64,000 nt of DNA from Chondrosia reniformis (lineage: Eukaryota; Porifera; Demospongiae; Chondrillida; Chondrillidae). Shown here piece by piece: positions 49,886 through 63,147 of the stretch (the first letter of the stretch is position 1; each line of letters begins with the position of its first letter). Below the pieces are notes generated by a model. That model ran no database searches. It saw nothing but the letters and a program-made list of their open reading frames with translations, and was not told where the DNA came from. The stretch covers positions 8,367,401 through 8,431,400 of the forward strand of contig OX359192.1 of the NCBI GenBank assembly GCA_947172415.1, written 5' to 3'. Position numbers and translations under genes: made by a program.

Positions 49886-52800
49886 TCAATAAAGATAGAA
49901 GTGTCCGCCCATCGCTACAGATTTCATAAGCTTTTCCTTCAATTCTGATTTACTGGAATATTCTGGAAGGTTCAATCTCCTACTGCATGTTGAAGCAGTA
50001 GGTAGTCGCTCAAGATCTGAAAAGGAGACAAAGTTAAACATAGATATGGAGACAAAGTTAAACATAGATATGGAGATAAATGGGGACATAACATAGATAT
50101 GGAGATAAATGGGGACATAACATAGATATGGAGATATAACATGGAAATTGGGACATAACATGGAAATAGGGACATAACATGGAAATTGGGACATAACATG
50201 GAAATGGGGACATAACATGGAAATGGGGACATAACATGGAAATGGGGACATAACATGGAAATAGGGACATAACATGGAAATGGGGACATAACATGGAAAT
50301 AGGGACATAACATGGAAATGGGGACATATGTAGCAAATGAAGGGAAACTTAAATATGGCAACTGCAACAGATACCATTTTGCAGTGCAATGCTTACATAC
50401 TATTAACTCTTGCTATTTCCATGTCCCAAGACATAAAGGAAGGAGGAAGAGATGACGAACCAGTACAGAACTGAAGGAACTTGCTTCTGGTCTCCTGAAA
50501 TTAGAGTGCAAACAGGAATTATGAATGTTATATATTCCGACACACACACATTGTTGATACGAGTGTATAGTATGGTCAGGTGAAATACTATGGTAAGAGA
50601 TTAGTATTGTTGACAAAATGTTTTCAAGTACAGACAAGACAAATTGCCCAAGGTACCTGAGAAGCTTCCATCAAGATCTCCCAGAGCCATACAACAACTT
50701 GTGAAGAAGCAGAGTATTCTTTGTATTTAGTCCTTTCCATCAAATTGTCCAAATTGATTTCCGGCAATCCGCACACGATCACCTCAAATTCTGTTGCAGT
50801 AAAGGCTTTCATGTACTCATGGGGGATTAAATGGTTGACACCAACTTTCATCTCCACAAGCTGATTTTTAACAGAATCTAATCCATAAAATAGGGAACAG
50901 TTAAACCAAAAATAAGTTTGCGTGTGTTTGCATACAAAAATGTGCTTGTTCTGATCTAAATGGATCACAAAGTAAAAACAGGTGTCAATTAATAGCTCAG
51001 TATAAGAGAAACATTATTCATGCATTACCTATGAGGTGAAATTGAATAACTTTTTTGATGTACTCTTTTCTATTGGATAGTGTCACTTCCTTTTGTGCTC
51101 CATTTGGTTCAAGTTCTATTGTTTCAATTGATCCAAAGCGATTATTTTCTATTGTAAATGTAAGATTGAAAGCATTCAATTCTTCTTGTGTTGAACACTT
51201 TTCTACATCTTGCAGACATCTAACAGAAAATGAGACAGTACATATAGTAAATACTAAAACAGATTAGTGTTTATGATTCTTATTTTCACTGCTTCACAGA
51301 GAGTGAGCTAAAATATGTTTCAAAAGAAAAATGGCAGAAGAAATTTTGTGATTTTGGGGTTAGTTCACAGAAATACAAAATTATAGTCCTCATGATAATT
51401 TCCTGTTATAGGGTAGTAGAGTGTGTAGGGGACACACACATTCAAAATTAGAGTATTTGATAGGCTCATGGATCATGTACCTGTAGAGTGTGGGGTCCTG
51501 CAGCTGCAGATCTGACAAGTCACACTCGTGACCACAGATGAACTTGTACACAGATGGAGTGAATCGGACAGTTAAATGGTGGCCTACAAACAAACATACA
51601 AATGAACACAAACTCATACAACCAAGCAGTTGCAAACAAGGCCACACAACCATCCCAACTATAGGGCCTTACAAAATGGCCTTTAAAGAACTATATAGTC
51701 AAATATAATTTCTTATTTATTTCAAAGTGCTAAACATTTAAACCTGTATTAATACCTTCAGCCACTGCTTTGGCTATAACTCTGCCAGCAAAGTTGAAGT
51801 AGTAACAGTGATTTGGGTTAATGCTAGAATTTGAGTTGGGAAAAAAGTGACCACCATACTCCACAAATAGGGCATAGTTTGGGTTAACTAGCTCTTCTCC
51901 CAAGATTTCAAAGAATTCTCTAAAGAGAAAAAGACTCGTACATATGCCTGTACCTGTCCTGTTGAGGTCTATCAGTCAACCCGTTCTATCTTACCTAGAA
52001 ACACCACTTGCATCAATCCCAGGTTCACTTCCAAACCTTACTCGAATCTCTTTTTCAAGCTGAGGTCCTTGAAAAAGGTGAAGGGCAGTCTGGAGGAGGT
52101 TCTTACGGTCAACTGTGACTGTTGACATCACACCTTTTCGCCAGTGCCTCCTCAGGTGATTTGTGAGAAGCTCAAACTTTGTTCTTTGACCAGCAATGAC
52201 TGATATATGGAGCGGCATGCCATTGATGACTGTCCCCTGAAGAAAGGCCTTGACATGATAGGTACCTATTGTCTGAGGTTTAAAGGACACTTTATGAGAG
52301 TACTCCCCAAAGAACTGGTACTGGACTTGTGCCTTGTGGATGGCATTCACACCACTAAGGTCATACTGCGCACGAAGACCTGTTGTCATGGCAACTGGAT
52401 TATTGTACTTGTCTAGTGATATGACTTTGCAGGTCCATGTTGTGTTAACGTCAATCTCTTGTTTCCAGCCTGTGACTCTGGAAGCTAGAGCATCAGCACC
52501 AAGTGTTGCAACACTGATGAATCCGAGCGTCTTGCTGCCGTCAATATGGAAGTATTTAGTACCGGATGCAAACACTCTGCAAATACTCTTAAATATTCCT
52601 TCACCAACGTGCTCAAACTCACAAGTCAGTTCTTTGGGACTAAAATGGTATCTATCCCTCATCCCTCCACCTTTAATGTTCAGCTGGTGATTGTACATGT
52701 TTGTACCAGACAATAGGCAGTTCCCAAAAACGTCATAAGTGCAAAAGTAAAATGTTATTGCATCACCAGCGTTGATCTTTCCAATGCTATAATCTACAGA

Positions 52801-55800
52801 TGTAAAAGAATAAAAAGAATTGTATATTGATAGAGAGCCCTAGATGTTAGTGACACACTTAATATACAATTCATACATTCTGTTTACCTTTTTTTGGTGT
52901 TCTGTTTTTCCTGGATTTCAATTCTTTGAGAGAGAGGGAGAACCTCGTGAACTTGGGGACCATGGTGCCAGGTAGAACGGTACACATGGTCTGGTAGGGT
53001 TCTGTATGAACACTTTGAAAATCTGAATTTATCTTCAGTAGTTTCTGACACTTTGAACAAGCCACCATTAATTTAAAGGGGCCACACTTGGTTTGCAGGA
53101 TGGCCAGCCGGTACAATCCATTGCCCAAGTCAGAAGAGTGGACGTAGGCCTCGGGTTTCTTGGCAGAATGAATCTTTTTTGCAGATTGTTTAGATCTCAA
53201 AAAGACTTGGACGTGTCCAGCTGCATAGGACTTCCACCTAAGGACACCTCCTTGAAGATTGCAGGCTGTAAGATGATGGATAGGATTTGTCCCACCAACC
53301 ATGGGGGGAGGGAGAGGGGAGTCAGAAGTAGACATCCCTCGCTCAAAAGCAGGTGCTGATTTTCTTCTGAAACCTGTGACACCGTGCCTTAAGCTACATC
53401 TTTGCAGCTTTGCCAGCACACTTGTCCTAATAGGGTCACACGTTTTGTCACTGTGAGAAATCAGAAAGATCAGAGGTCTCCCGGTACCGCAAGTCACAAT
53501 GCACCCCAAGTCCTGGTAACTGAAAGGTTTATAAATACATCTGTAGTTGTGTGTCAGTGGAGGATGACGAGACAAATACTCATAGTTAGCAGCCACTTCC
53601 TGGTCCATGGTACTGCCAGCAAATATGGTCTGCGGACTGCAGGCAATGTGACCTCCGTTGACCTTTATCTGCACTCTATACAAGCCCAATCTCTTCCTTG
53701 ACCACTTAATAGTAAATGTGTTGTGTGATTTTCTTTGGATCCTCGGATTGTCGTACTTGTAGTCTCCCGGCCAAGTGCTGTGCTGTACCATCCAGTAGGC
53801 CCTGTGGATAGGACGTATGGAGACGTCTATTTCTGGGTCCTCTGACATATTAGAAATTGGGTCTCCCAAATGATTGCATAACACCAGTTCAAATGTGTTT
53901 TCTTCCAGGGCAAGCAGGAAGCGAGGAAGAGAGACAAGCCGACATTTGGAAGGTACAACAGTGTTTACAACATCTTCATAAACTACAGCTTCACAGATAG
54001 TCCGGGGCAGGCAAGACATAGTCTCAAGGGTTTTACTTCTTCTTGATCCTAAAAACAAAACAGGTTTCCCACTTTCCAGCTTCAGTGCTGTCTCTTCAGT
54101 TGAACCCATTTCAATGGTAATGCCATTTAAGGCTATCAGCTGCTTCACATCTACAAGATAACTGTTGCCGTTGGTTACACATGCAAACAAGCCAAGAAAA
54201 TCTGGTAAATCACTTCTAGGACTCATTAGCCATCTCAACAAGCAGGCTTGAAGACCAGAATCTGTTATATCATCAATGGCAGTCCCCCAAGGCGTGAGCA
54301 CTGAAACAGCTCTTTCGTCCAAACTTACAAGATCAAAAGCATTCTTGATTTGTCTGCACAGCTTTCTTATAATGTTATCACTGACGGCTTGAAACACAGA
54401 ATGGGCAATGGAGTTGAACATCATCTCATAAGATGGGACTTCCACCATTTCGGGTCCTTCCTGATGAACAGTCACGAGGAGGGAAAATGAGAGGAAGAAA
54501 GTATTGTCTTCCACTGAGCTGGTGCAGACAGCTTCCCCTTCTTCAGACAACTGAATTGTAATCTCAGTGCGTCTGACCCAATTCCTCAAAACTGGGTACG
54601 CAAAGACAACATGAGAGTGAACAAATTCAGATAAGTCTACCTCAGCGTCATCATCACCAAGCAACTGATTACTGCTCCGAAGAACAGGTCGCCTAGATAA
54701 CAGAGATTGCATCACACTCTTGAGGTCACGGAAGAGATGTACCAGACTGCAGACGATATCCTCTTGCCTGACAGTGCCACTGTTCCACAGCTCCTTCAGC
54801 TCAATGCACTCGATGGAGAGTTGAAGATAGGAGGAGAGGGAGAGAGAAGAGGACGCAAGGTCTCTAACCAATGAGGACACAGATATTCCTGGGCTTGTCT
54901 CACTGGGGACCTCCTGAACACTCTCTTCTGCAGTTGGAGGCACTGGAAACACAAGTGAGTGCTCCTCAGTTGAGTAAGAGAGCGAGATGGTAATGCCACT
55001 AAACCCCTCCTCCCAAGAGGCTGTCCCATCTAGTTGGACAGTGAGGGAAACATCTTGAGAAGTGGTCCCTTCTAATGCTAAGGTACTGCAAGTGTGGATC
55101 ACTGGCTTGACCACCAGTGCAGTCACTAGGCACTCAGTCAACAGGGGACAGAACTGAAAGCCGCCATTTTCTCTCATTTCTTGAGCAACAAGATCAAAGG
55201 CGGGCCAGTCAATCAAAACTCTAAGTGAGTAGCTGGGAGACAGAGAGATTATTGTAGCTCCATATTGGTTTCTCAGGTCAACTACTTTCTGAATGTGACG
55301 GTTCCGAAGGACTCTTTCCAATAACTCCTTGGTCCATCTCCTTCCAAAGCTAAGCCATCCTTCCTGCAGCTCAAAGGTGGGTCTCATTCTTGAGATGGTG
55401 TTCCTTCTCACGTCTGTATCCACAAGGTGAGTCATTGAGGCTAAATCAAAGTGCTCAACATAATTGAAAGAACTGTCAAATATTGACTGCAGTAGGATAG
55501 GGTAGCCATTTTCCTGCCAGGAAATGTCCAAGGTTGGAATGCCAGCCTGCTGCATAAACAAAGTGGCCATCTGTAGATGTCCCTTACCAAGCATATGCTG
55601 CAGGCCTGTCACTATCATTTCACTGCTAACAGATGCCAGTATACCATATTTCACAAGGCACTCCAGCAATGCGTGGTTGCCACTTTGGGCTGCCATTAAA
55701 AAGAACAAGTCACCAGATTCTGCATCAGGAACTGACACATGGAAACGCAGGCATGCATCCACCAGCTGCACCAAGACATCGTGATGAAATTGAGCTGCAG

Positions 55801-58800
55801 AATGAATGGCCACTTGCAGGGACATATGAGGGAGGAACAAGTCTTTCTTCAACAGGGCCACCATAGTGAACCCCGGTGTGTATCTCTTCATCTCTTGAAT
55901 ATAGGCCTTTGTGATATACTGGCCGACACTAGCCTCCGCCACAGAATAGATAAAGTGTGGGTTGTCAAGGAAACCAAAAGTACTGGTCTGGTAAGCTAGA
56001 GACGGCAACACTTGCAACTCCTGTGGCCATCCAGCCTCATTCTGCTCCATCAGAAGGCGGAACCAGCCCGGGGTGCCTCCCTGCAGAGATGCCGTTCCTT
56101 CAAGCAGACTTTGGTCACTGTTCTTTTGAATCTCTTTCCATTTAATTGCAGGTAAAGATTCCTTCATCAGTTTAACCATCTCGTATTGTCCATTTGCTGT
56201 GGCCATTTCCAAAGGAGAGGAGCAAAAATCATCTTTCTTAGAAATGAGAAGCCGGCTCCTCTTGTCCTCCAAAAGCACTTTTACACTTTGGGTGCATTTT
56301 GATAGTACCGCAATATGCAACACATTCCTATGCCATTGGCCTTCAGAGCGAATGTCAGCTCCACAGCTTAGCAGATGTGTCAAGGAGGAGGGGAAGCTAC
56401 AAGCAGCCCCCATCAGCAGAGGGGAGAACCATACACTGTCTCCCCTGAAGTCCAGAACAATCCTTGGTATCTTCTTGAAGGCACTGAGGAGAGCTTTAAT
56501 GGTGAGCAGTGAGCCACTCATGACAGCAATTTCAAGGAAAGGGATCTGGCAATCGTCTTTATACATCTGCAGCAGCAGCTGCTGAATGACATGAGTATGC
56601 CGCCCATTCCACAGGTAAGCAGCCACATTTCTGTGTTTACCAGACTGTAAGGATGAAATAAAGTGTCTCAAACTCATCATGACCGGATGGAGACCCTGTT
56701 TAGATCTGCATACTGGATTCCTTTCATTTTGATCCACCACAGAAGCATGTGAGAATCCCTCAGTGACCTTATCAGGCTCCGTGACCTCATCAGGAGCAGT
56801 GGCTGGTTGCATCAGTCTGGAAAACCAGCCCAGTGTCAACACATAAAATAGAGCAGCCTTGTCACTAGGTACGTTGACATACCGGGACTTATTTGGAGAA
56901 ACAAATCTATCTGGCAGTTTAAGCAATGTTTCTCGTAAGCTAATATTCAATATCCCTTTCACCATCTTTGGTGTTACATCAGATTTCCCAATGAACTGGG
57001 ATACTGCAGGAATGTTGCCAACAGCCAGTGCATACTCTAGGGGAGACTGGGGACAGGAGTAGGTGGAAGTGATGTCCTCCAGTACCAGCCCCTCAAAATG
57101 GACCAGAAGGTCCTCTATCCCCCAGAAGCAGATCCAATGTAAGACAGTGGCCCCATCATTGCCGGCCACATCTGTTAAAATCTTCCTTGTGTTGAATGCA
57201 GCACTCACAATTTTGTGCATTCCGTCTTTAGCCAACAATTTGTGATTGTATCTCACAGCAAAGTACACTACCACAGACCAAAATAGTGATTCTGTGTCCG
57301 ACCAAGGGGCTGAGATGGACCACCTGTCTTTCACCAGCAACTCGTCTGAAAGAGTGTCTCCATGTCTGCCTATGACATCATACAAAATATTCACTACTGT
57401 TTGGTGGCCTCCGCCAGCCGCGAGATAGAGCAGTTCAGCAAAGGAGCAATCTTCATGTGGCAAGTGCACCATGGCTAGGGCAAGCTTGAGGTGTGAGGCC
57501 ATACCATATTTGGCCATAGCTCTCATGTGGCCAGCTTCAATAACAGAAGGCAGAGGGATGGAGGGATGGGGAACATTGAGTTTAGAGCATAGTGCAACTA
57601 CCCTGCAGGCAACAGGATATTGTCCACGCCACCAGTGAGCTCCTTGAGATATTATCCTTAGCAATATGTCTACAATATCATTCTGTCCGACTAGGACCAG
57701 ATGGGGTAGACTAGAGGCCAGTTTAGTGATGCAGTCTTCTTCCTCAAGGGGCAGGTGCATGTTGTTCAGCATTGACTTCACTATGGCATATTGGCCAGTG
57801 TTGATAGCATCCACCACAACATACCTAGGAAGGGTCAATCAGAATACAAACCATCAGCATTTGTTTGTCAAAGGTTGAGATTAAATACTCTACTGGACTA
57901 TTCAATTTAAAGGAACCCATATTGTATGATACTTAGCATACACTCCTCTTTTAATACTGCCACTCCCCTTTCTAACATTGCCACTCCCCTTTCTAACATT
58001 GCCACTCCCCTTTCTAACATTGCCACTCCCCTTTCTAACATTGCCACTCCCTTTTATAAGATTGCCACTCCCCTTTCTAACATTGCCACTCCCCTTTCTA
58101 ACATTGCCACTCCCCTTTCTAACATTGCCACTCCCCTTACCTTTTCCTTTCCGGTTGCCTGACACTGGGCCTGTGGCACCAAAATGGCAGGTGTCTGCAG
58201 TGAACGGCTAACTTCTCCACTGCTTCCCAGAACTTGCATGATGCTGCATTGCTAGTTGCCTTCCTGAAAGCCTCTTTTGAATAAGACAACTTTGAACTAA
58301 AGAATAGAATTAGACAAATTACAGATTCCAATGCAAGTAAATGTACTCATTCAATCTAATGCAAATGTGCAGATATATGTCCTTACCTGTCAAGGAGAGA
58401 TTTCAAAATGGCTAGCCTCCTTCGCTTATAATCCAAAAGGTAGTCACAGGCAGGTACTGCATGAATCAATAACAAGGTTTTGATCAACAGGATGCGAAAT
58501 TCACATAACACAACTGCACATGCATCAAACTTCACAATGGAATCATATATTAACACAAACACTAACTTTTCCTTTGCTGAACATTCAAACACGGTGCCAG
58601 AGCCTTGCCAGTATATTCTCTATAAGATAGGGCAAGGGAAGGTGACAATAAAATACATTTGTCCAGCCATATGTTTATATGTAGAAAACCAGATAACCAC
58701 AACCATTTTAAGATCATCTTACATACGCACATGTGAGTGTCCCTTTGGCAGCAGAGTACAACAGCCGAGTCACCTGACTCTGGAGGCAGGTCTTCCGGGA

Positions 58801-61333
58801 GATGATCCAGGAGCAGAGACACAAGATCTACCATCTTCCTCTTGACAGAGTAATTCAGACAGTCTCTCCATCCTTGGTACTCTTCAGGGAGGTAGGCTAT
58901 GAGGTGCCTGGCCTGTTCCGTGCCGCCAAACTGACAGACACCCTCAAAGAGGTCTGTGGTCTCCTCAGCGACCATACCACTGAACACTGACCACCACTCG
59001 AGCAGGCTGTCCCTCGTCTCCACCATGTCCTCCCAGAAGAGGGTTCGGTTCTTGTAGGAGTGCCTTGTGATGTTGGTTAGCACTTGCATGAACGCTTTGC
59101 TGGGGACACCTCTGGTGTAGCACATACAGACGAAATGGACCACAGGGTGCAGATTGACGGCTCTTTTGAAGCAGGAGCATCGACAGGTTACTGGGAATGT
59201 TCTGGTGCCAAGCAACTTCACTCTTTCAATGATTATGTTGCCAAGCATCTCTGTATCATTCTGCTGGAGGTGACGTCCATGATACAGTGAATGATGTAGC
59301 AATGTAAAGTCGCTGTCAGTAAGACGCATCCGCAGTCCTAATCTCTTCTTCCGGATTATATCATCTGCTCTCTCATAGGTCGTCTTGGTATCCGTATGGA
59401 CCCGCATGGACCAGGTACGTCTAAACCTTACAGTGTTCATCTCTTCATCCTTGGAAGGGGGATGCAGCTGTTTAAGAGCATTCTGTTCAACTTCCTTAAA
59501 GAGGTCACTGTTAATGTGACAACGAATTGATTCCTGCAACTCCATCTTAAAAATGGTACAAGCCAATGTTTCATCCTCAAAACACTTGCTTTTGAGAAGA
59601 TCCTTCTGCTGTTTTACTTTGGTAAGCTTTGAAAACACCCACGATACAAACTCCCTCTTACCAGCAACCACAGCTTTGTGAAGGATCACGTTTTGTCTCC
59701 TGGGTCTGTATTGATAATTTACATTCAGCTTCAGATTCCTAACACGTATTTCATTTGAAGCATTTGAAGGCTGGGAATAGGACGACTTACAGTCTCCTAG
59801 GAATGAGAGGGTAGTTACATGTTTAGGGAAATATGTCCGGATTTTGACATTTTTTTTCCTTTTTCTTTCTTCAGACACAGTCTTGTACAGTAAATCTGGA
59901 AGCAGGGGCTCTCCCAGGAGTGTGTACAAGTCATCCAGTAACCGATGATCTGCCCAATCAAACACCAGATCAAACACCACATGCTGTCTTGAGATTGGGT
60001 AGTGGGAATAATGCCTTAAGAACAGGGCAATCACTGGTAGGTGCTTATACTGCAAAGCACATTCAAAGGCTGTGCGATCTTCTTTGCTGATCTCATTTAA
60101 AGGACAACCTTCAACCTGAAGAAGTCGAGCTACTATTTCCTTCCAACCCATTCTTGCAGCTATGTGTAGTGGCGATTGGAATATGGTATCCTTCACCTGT
60201 AGACTTGCTCCTCTCTTAAGCAGCAAGTCTACGACCTCAGTGCACCCCAGTCTGCAAGCCAGTAGCAGACTATTGTGGTTGAGACTGACATCAAAGCAGT
60301 CAATGCTTGCCCCAAGATCCAAGAGGCTTGCTATGTCTGCTAGACTGCCTTCTTGCACGGTACTCAGCAGAAGATGAGACAAAAAATCCTCAGGAAGGTA
60401 GCTACTGATGCTGATCAAGCAGGATAGGGACACTCTAGAAGACTGGTAGGCTAGGAAGAGATGCTTGAGAAGGAAGACTCCACTCCGGTCTGCGACAGCC
60501 ATTGGGAAATCAGGAACAAGTGAAAGTAGATACTGAGCCATTTCCCAGTGGTGGTACTCCATTGACCAGTGGAGGGGGGTCCGGCCTGAACCGTCCTGGT
60601 GTGCCAAGACATCTCGGACTACAGTTGGGTCTGACTGTTCAACCATCCAGCAAGCAATATCAAGATAATTATATCGACAAATGTAGTGAAAAGGGGCAGA
60701 CCCGCTGATATCATATAGTGAGATGCTAGCTCCTCGGCTGAGTAGCACCTGGACACAAGCAAGATGGTTGCCCAACACTGCCTCATGGAGCGCAGTGACC
60801 CCCAAATAGGTCAGGGTGTGGTCAATGTTTATGTTGTATTTAAAGCAAGACTGGAGAAGATCCACATCACCAGTAGTGGCTGCATGGTGAAGCACATTAT
60901 AAGGTGCATAGTGATCGGTGGCGACCTTAGCAGCGACGAGGGATTTGGAGAATTCCAGTGGACACGCAACATCCTCTAGATACTGTTGAACTGTCTTACA
61001 GTGCGGGTGTCCGGGAAGGGGTACGTTAAGGGTTGCCCCAGCTTCTAGGAGCTCAATGCTGACATCAGCACTTTTACCGTTCCACAGCGAAACAGCTAAA
61101 GGTGTTCGACCAAGTTCGTCTGTAGTTTCCAAATTTCGGTTATCTCCATTGTCATTTAGAATCCTTTTGCAAAGCATGGGAGAGAAGTACGTAGCCGCCA
61201 CGTGCAAATCCGTCGCCTGCGGAAACAAATGTGGCTCTAGGTCGAAGATACCAGAATCATCCATAGTCACCGTAATAGTGTCCGAGCTTAGATCCGAGGG
61301 AGCATAACGAAAGAAAGTCTCTTCTAAACTCAT
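49886..61333 (-). CDS. giant ankyrin-filamin-HECT E3 ubiquitin ligase (AREL1-like C-terminus)
   Basis: Eleven exons join in frame to about 3,158 residues: 61333-58723, 58456-58387, 58296-58141, 57824-52888, 52793-51995, 51919-51756, 51583-51481, 51219-51029, 50877-50657, 50494-50401, 50016-49886. Ankyrin repeats are seen at about residues 40-470 (GVTALHEAVLGNHLACVQVL, SGRTPLHWS, SPLHIAARMG) and again, more diverged, at the start of the 1,645-codon exon. A filamin-type repeat lies near residues 2260-2350 (GLYRVQIKVNGGHIACSPQ), a second region in exon 5 (GTYHVKAFLQ, NGMPLHISVIAGQ), then a full HECT domain from about 2790 with LPTASTC, catalytic Cys 3126, 32 residues before the end. Filamin plus HECT is the AREL1 layout; human AREL1 is about 820 residues and has no ankyrin part. 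It would ubiquitinate substrates gripped by the ankyrin region; these are unknown. Confidence 0.87.
50028..50330. repeat. 18-bp minisatellite in the last intron of the HECT gene
   Basis: The unit is 'ggacataacatggaaatg', with longer 'atagatatggagataaat' variants at the left. It lies between exons 50494-50401 and 50016-49886. Minus frames such as PISMLCPHFHVM are artefacts. Confidence 0.92.
57955..58140. repeat. 21-bp minisatellite in the intron before the 4.9-kb exon of the HECT gene
   Basis: About nine units 'attgccactcccctttctaac'. The array ends right at the donor of exon 58296-58141 (GTAAGG). The minus-strand reading GNVRKGS continues the exon frame without a stop, so retention of this intron would add a Gly/Ser/Lys-rich repeat linker. 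Confidence 0.9.
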
Positions 61334-61799
61334 CGTAACCTATAACAATAAGTTGCAAAAATGGATGGAACATAAGATCAGGTTAACATTAAACAGGATT
61401 CTTTGTAACGAACCTTACTGGGTCCTGACGTTCATGTCAAGCTTTACGCGTACGTACGATGACAACACTTGAAAAAAGGAAGAATGCTTATCACTGACTA
61501 GGGAACCACAACCATTTTCTAGTTCTATTATCACAGTGGCCAGAGTGCCGGTACCGGTAACGGAACGTATTGCGTTAAAGTGCCGTTAATATTCATTTTA
61601 CATATCACAACGAGAAAAAAGAAGAAAAAACGACCCAAGCGTGTTTGGAACTCAAACGGTTCCCAGACCCTTCAACAAATATCGCGATATGCTAACGATA
61701 AGGAAAAAAGAAAAAAACAGCCGCTAGAGTGGGTTTTGAACCCTCTTGCGATAATCGAACGATAATCAGCAAAAGAAAGAAGAAAGAAGACCAGTCACG

Positions 61800-62110
61800 T
61801 TAGCCAGCAGAGACTGCTGTTACCGTCGAGCACCGCGAGGAGGTGTGACTTGGATTTTGCTCGACGCAGGGAGTTCACGTTACCATCCACAATGCGAGCC
61901 GTCCTTCCATCGCTGGTCGTCTGGGGCCAGGATCGTTGGTAACGCCTAACTGGTGCAGCTTCGGCTTTGGTAGTCACGGAGTGACAGAACCGGCCTTATC
62001 CCTCCCCGGGTTCCGTTGTATCGATAAATCGATAATTGGTGAGCACATCCCCATGGCACCAACCGATACAGGGCAGCTACGGAACCTAGACACTGCCAAG
62101 CCAACGAATT
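61800..62110. repeat. internal domain shared with the foldback element
   Basis: Three boxes occur here in the same order and orientation as in the right foldback arm (9365-9600): 'gttaccatccac', 'ggatcgttggtaacgc' (ggatcggtggtaacgc there) and 'attggtgagcacatccccat' followed by 'ggcaccaaccgat' (gtgagcacgtctctatggcaccaaccgat there). The spacing differs. I see no tRNA structure. Confidence 0.65.
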
Positions 62111-62382
62111 AGGACTTACTTCCTAACCCGAGGCTCCACGCTGGCAGGCCTGAATGGTCATGTTAAAATGGACTATTTATATGCAACTACGTTGTGAAAT
62201 GATAAAGAAAAAAAGGAAAAAAACTGATTACCGTTGTAATTGATCCAATTCCAGATGCTTCCTTGTATTCTATACGCCTCTCTCTGGTATCACTTTGCCA
62301 CCAGCGCGGTGGTGATGGAAGTGGAAATATACTAGTTATAAATACAGTTCCTAAGTATGGCTGGTGCTTAACGTTTTACACA

Positions 62383-62663
62383 CTTAAGCACCGGCAAGCT
62401 TATAAGATGGGCAAAGGACAGTTGGCAGACAAGTGGACCCCCTTAACTGTCAGTGTGGGGCTTGCCGGTGCTTAGAGCAAAAAGTGACTTAAGCACCGGC
62501 AAGCTTATAAGATGGGCATAGGACAGTTGGCAGACAACTGGACCCCCTTAACTGTCAGTGTGGGGCTTGCCGGTGCTTAGAGCAAAAAGTGACTTAAGCA
62601 CCGGCAAGCTTATAAGTTGGGCATAGGACAATTGGCAGACACCTGGACCCCCTTAACTGTCAG
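62383..62663. repeat. 105-bp tandem repeat of hairpin units
   Basis: Units start at 62383, 62488 and 62593; the third is cut short. Each full unit begins aagcaccggcaagc and ends with its reverse complement gcttgccggtgctt, with a second nested pair gacagtt / aactgtc inside. A single-stranded unit would fold into a long hairpin. Confidence 0.85.
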
Positions 62664-63147
62664 TCTCTTTCCTTTCCCTTTTGCCATTTGCCGAGCAAAA
62701 GAGATAACTAAGGTGTTCTATAACATATTGTTTTATTATGGCTACTTTAACACAACTATGTGTATGGAGTTTGTAAGCTGGTGCTTATCAATGTATCGTT
62801 ATATTTATATAAGTGTATTATAATTCTTGATGGTGCTTAACCACTTTGTATATATACACTTTAATGCAATATGTTCCGTTACCAGTACCGGTACTCTAGC
62901 CACTGCGTTCTTTTAATTGAGCTATATCACATGTCATCACATGATGAATAGAAGTATCCATCAAACCATATCTGATTTATCAACATGCATATTGTTAATT
63001 TGAACATGTACACACATTTCACTCGGATGGTTCGCTGAAGAAGACTCTCGAGGATGAAACATCCAATAAAAGATTTACTGCATCTTCAGATGTTCAAAAT
63101 GTCAAAAGATAACTCAAAATAAGTTAGACAGAAATAAAATAGCATAA

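Larger units (their letters stand above)
61534..62905. mobile_element. non-autonomous inverted-repeat DNA element, ~1.37 kb
   Basis: The left end 61534-61582 (CAGTGGCCAGAGTGCCGGTA...) and right end 62857-62905 are near-perfect reverse complements over about 49 bp, ending in CAGTGGC. Flanks carry an imperfect repeat, gttctatta / gttctttta, a possible 9-bp target duplication a few bases outside the ends. No transposase is present. Internally it holds boxes shared with the foldback element near 7150-9965 and three hairpin units. The CAGTG terminus is reminiscent of hAT-type ends, but this is tentative. It lies 200 bp upstream of the HECT gene start. Confidence 0.72.

Noticed and set aside
49886..50389. 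Minus open frame PISMLCPHFHVM repeats joined to the HECT end
   Set aside because: Read-through of an intron; an acceptor at 50017 and the split codon give the standard HECT end instead.
61534..62905. Firm hAT-superfamily assignment
   Set aside because: Ends begin CAGTG, but the expected 8-bp duplication is imperfect and displaced, and there is no transposase.
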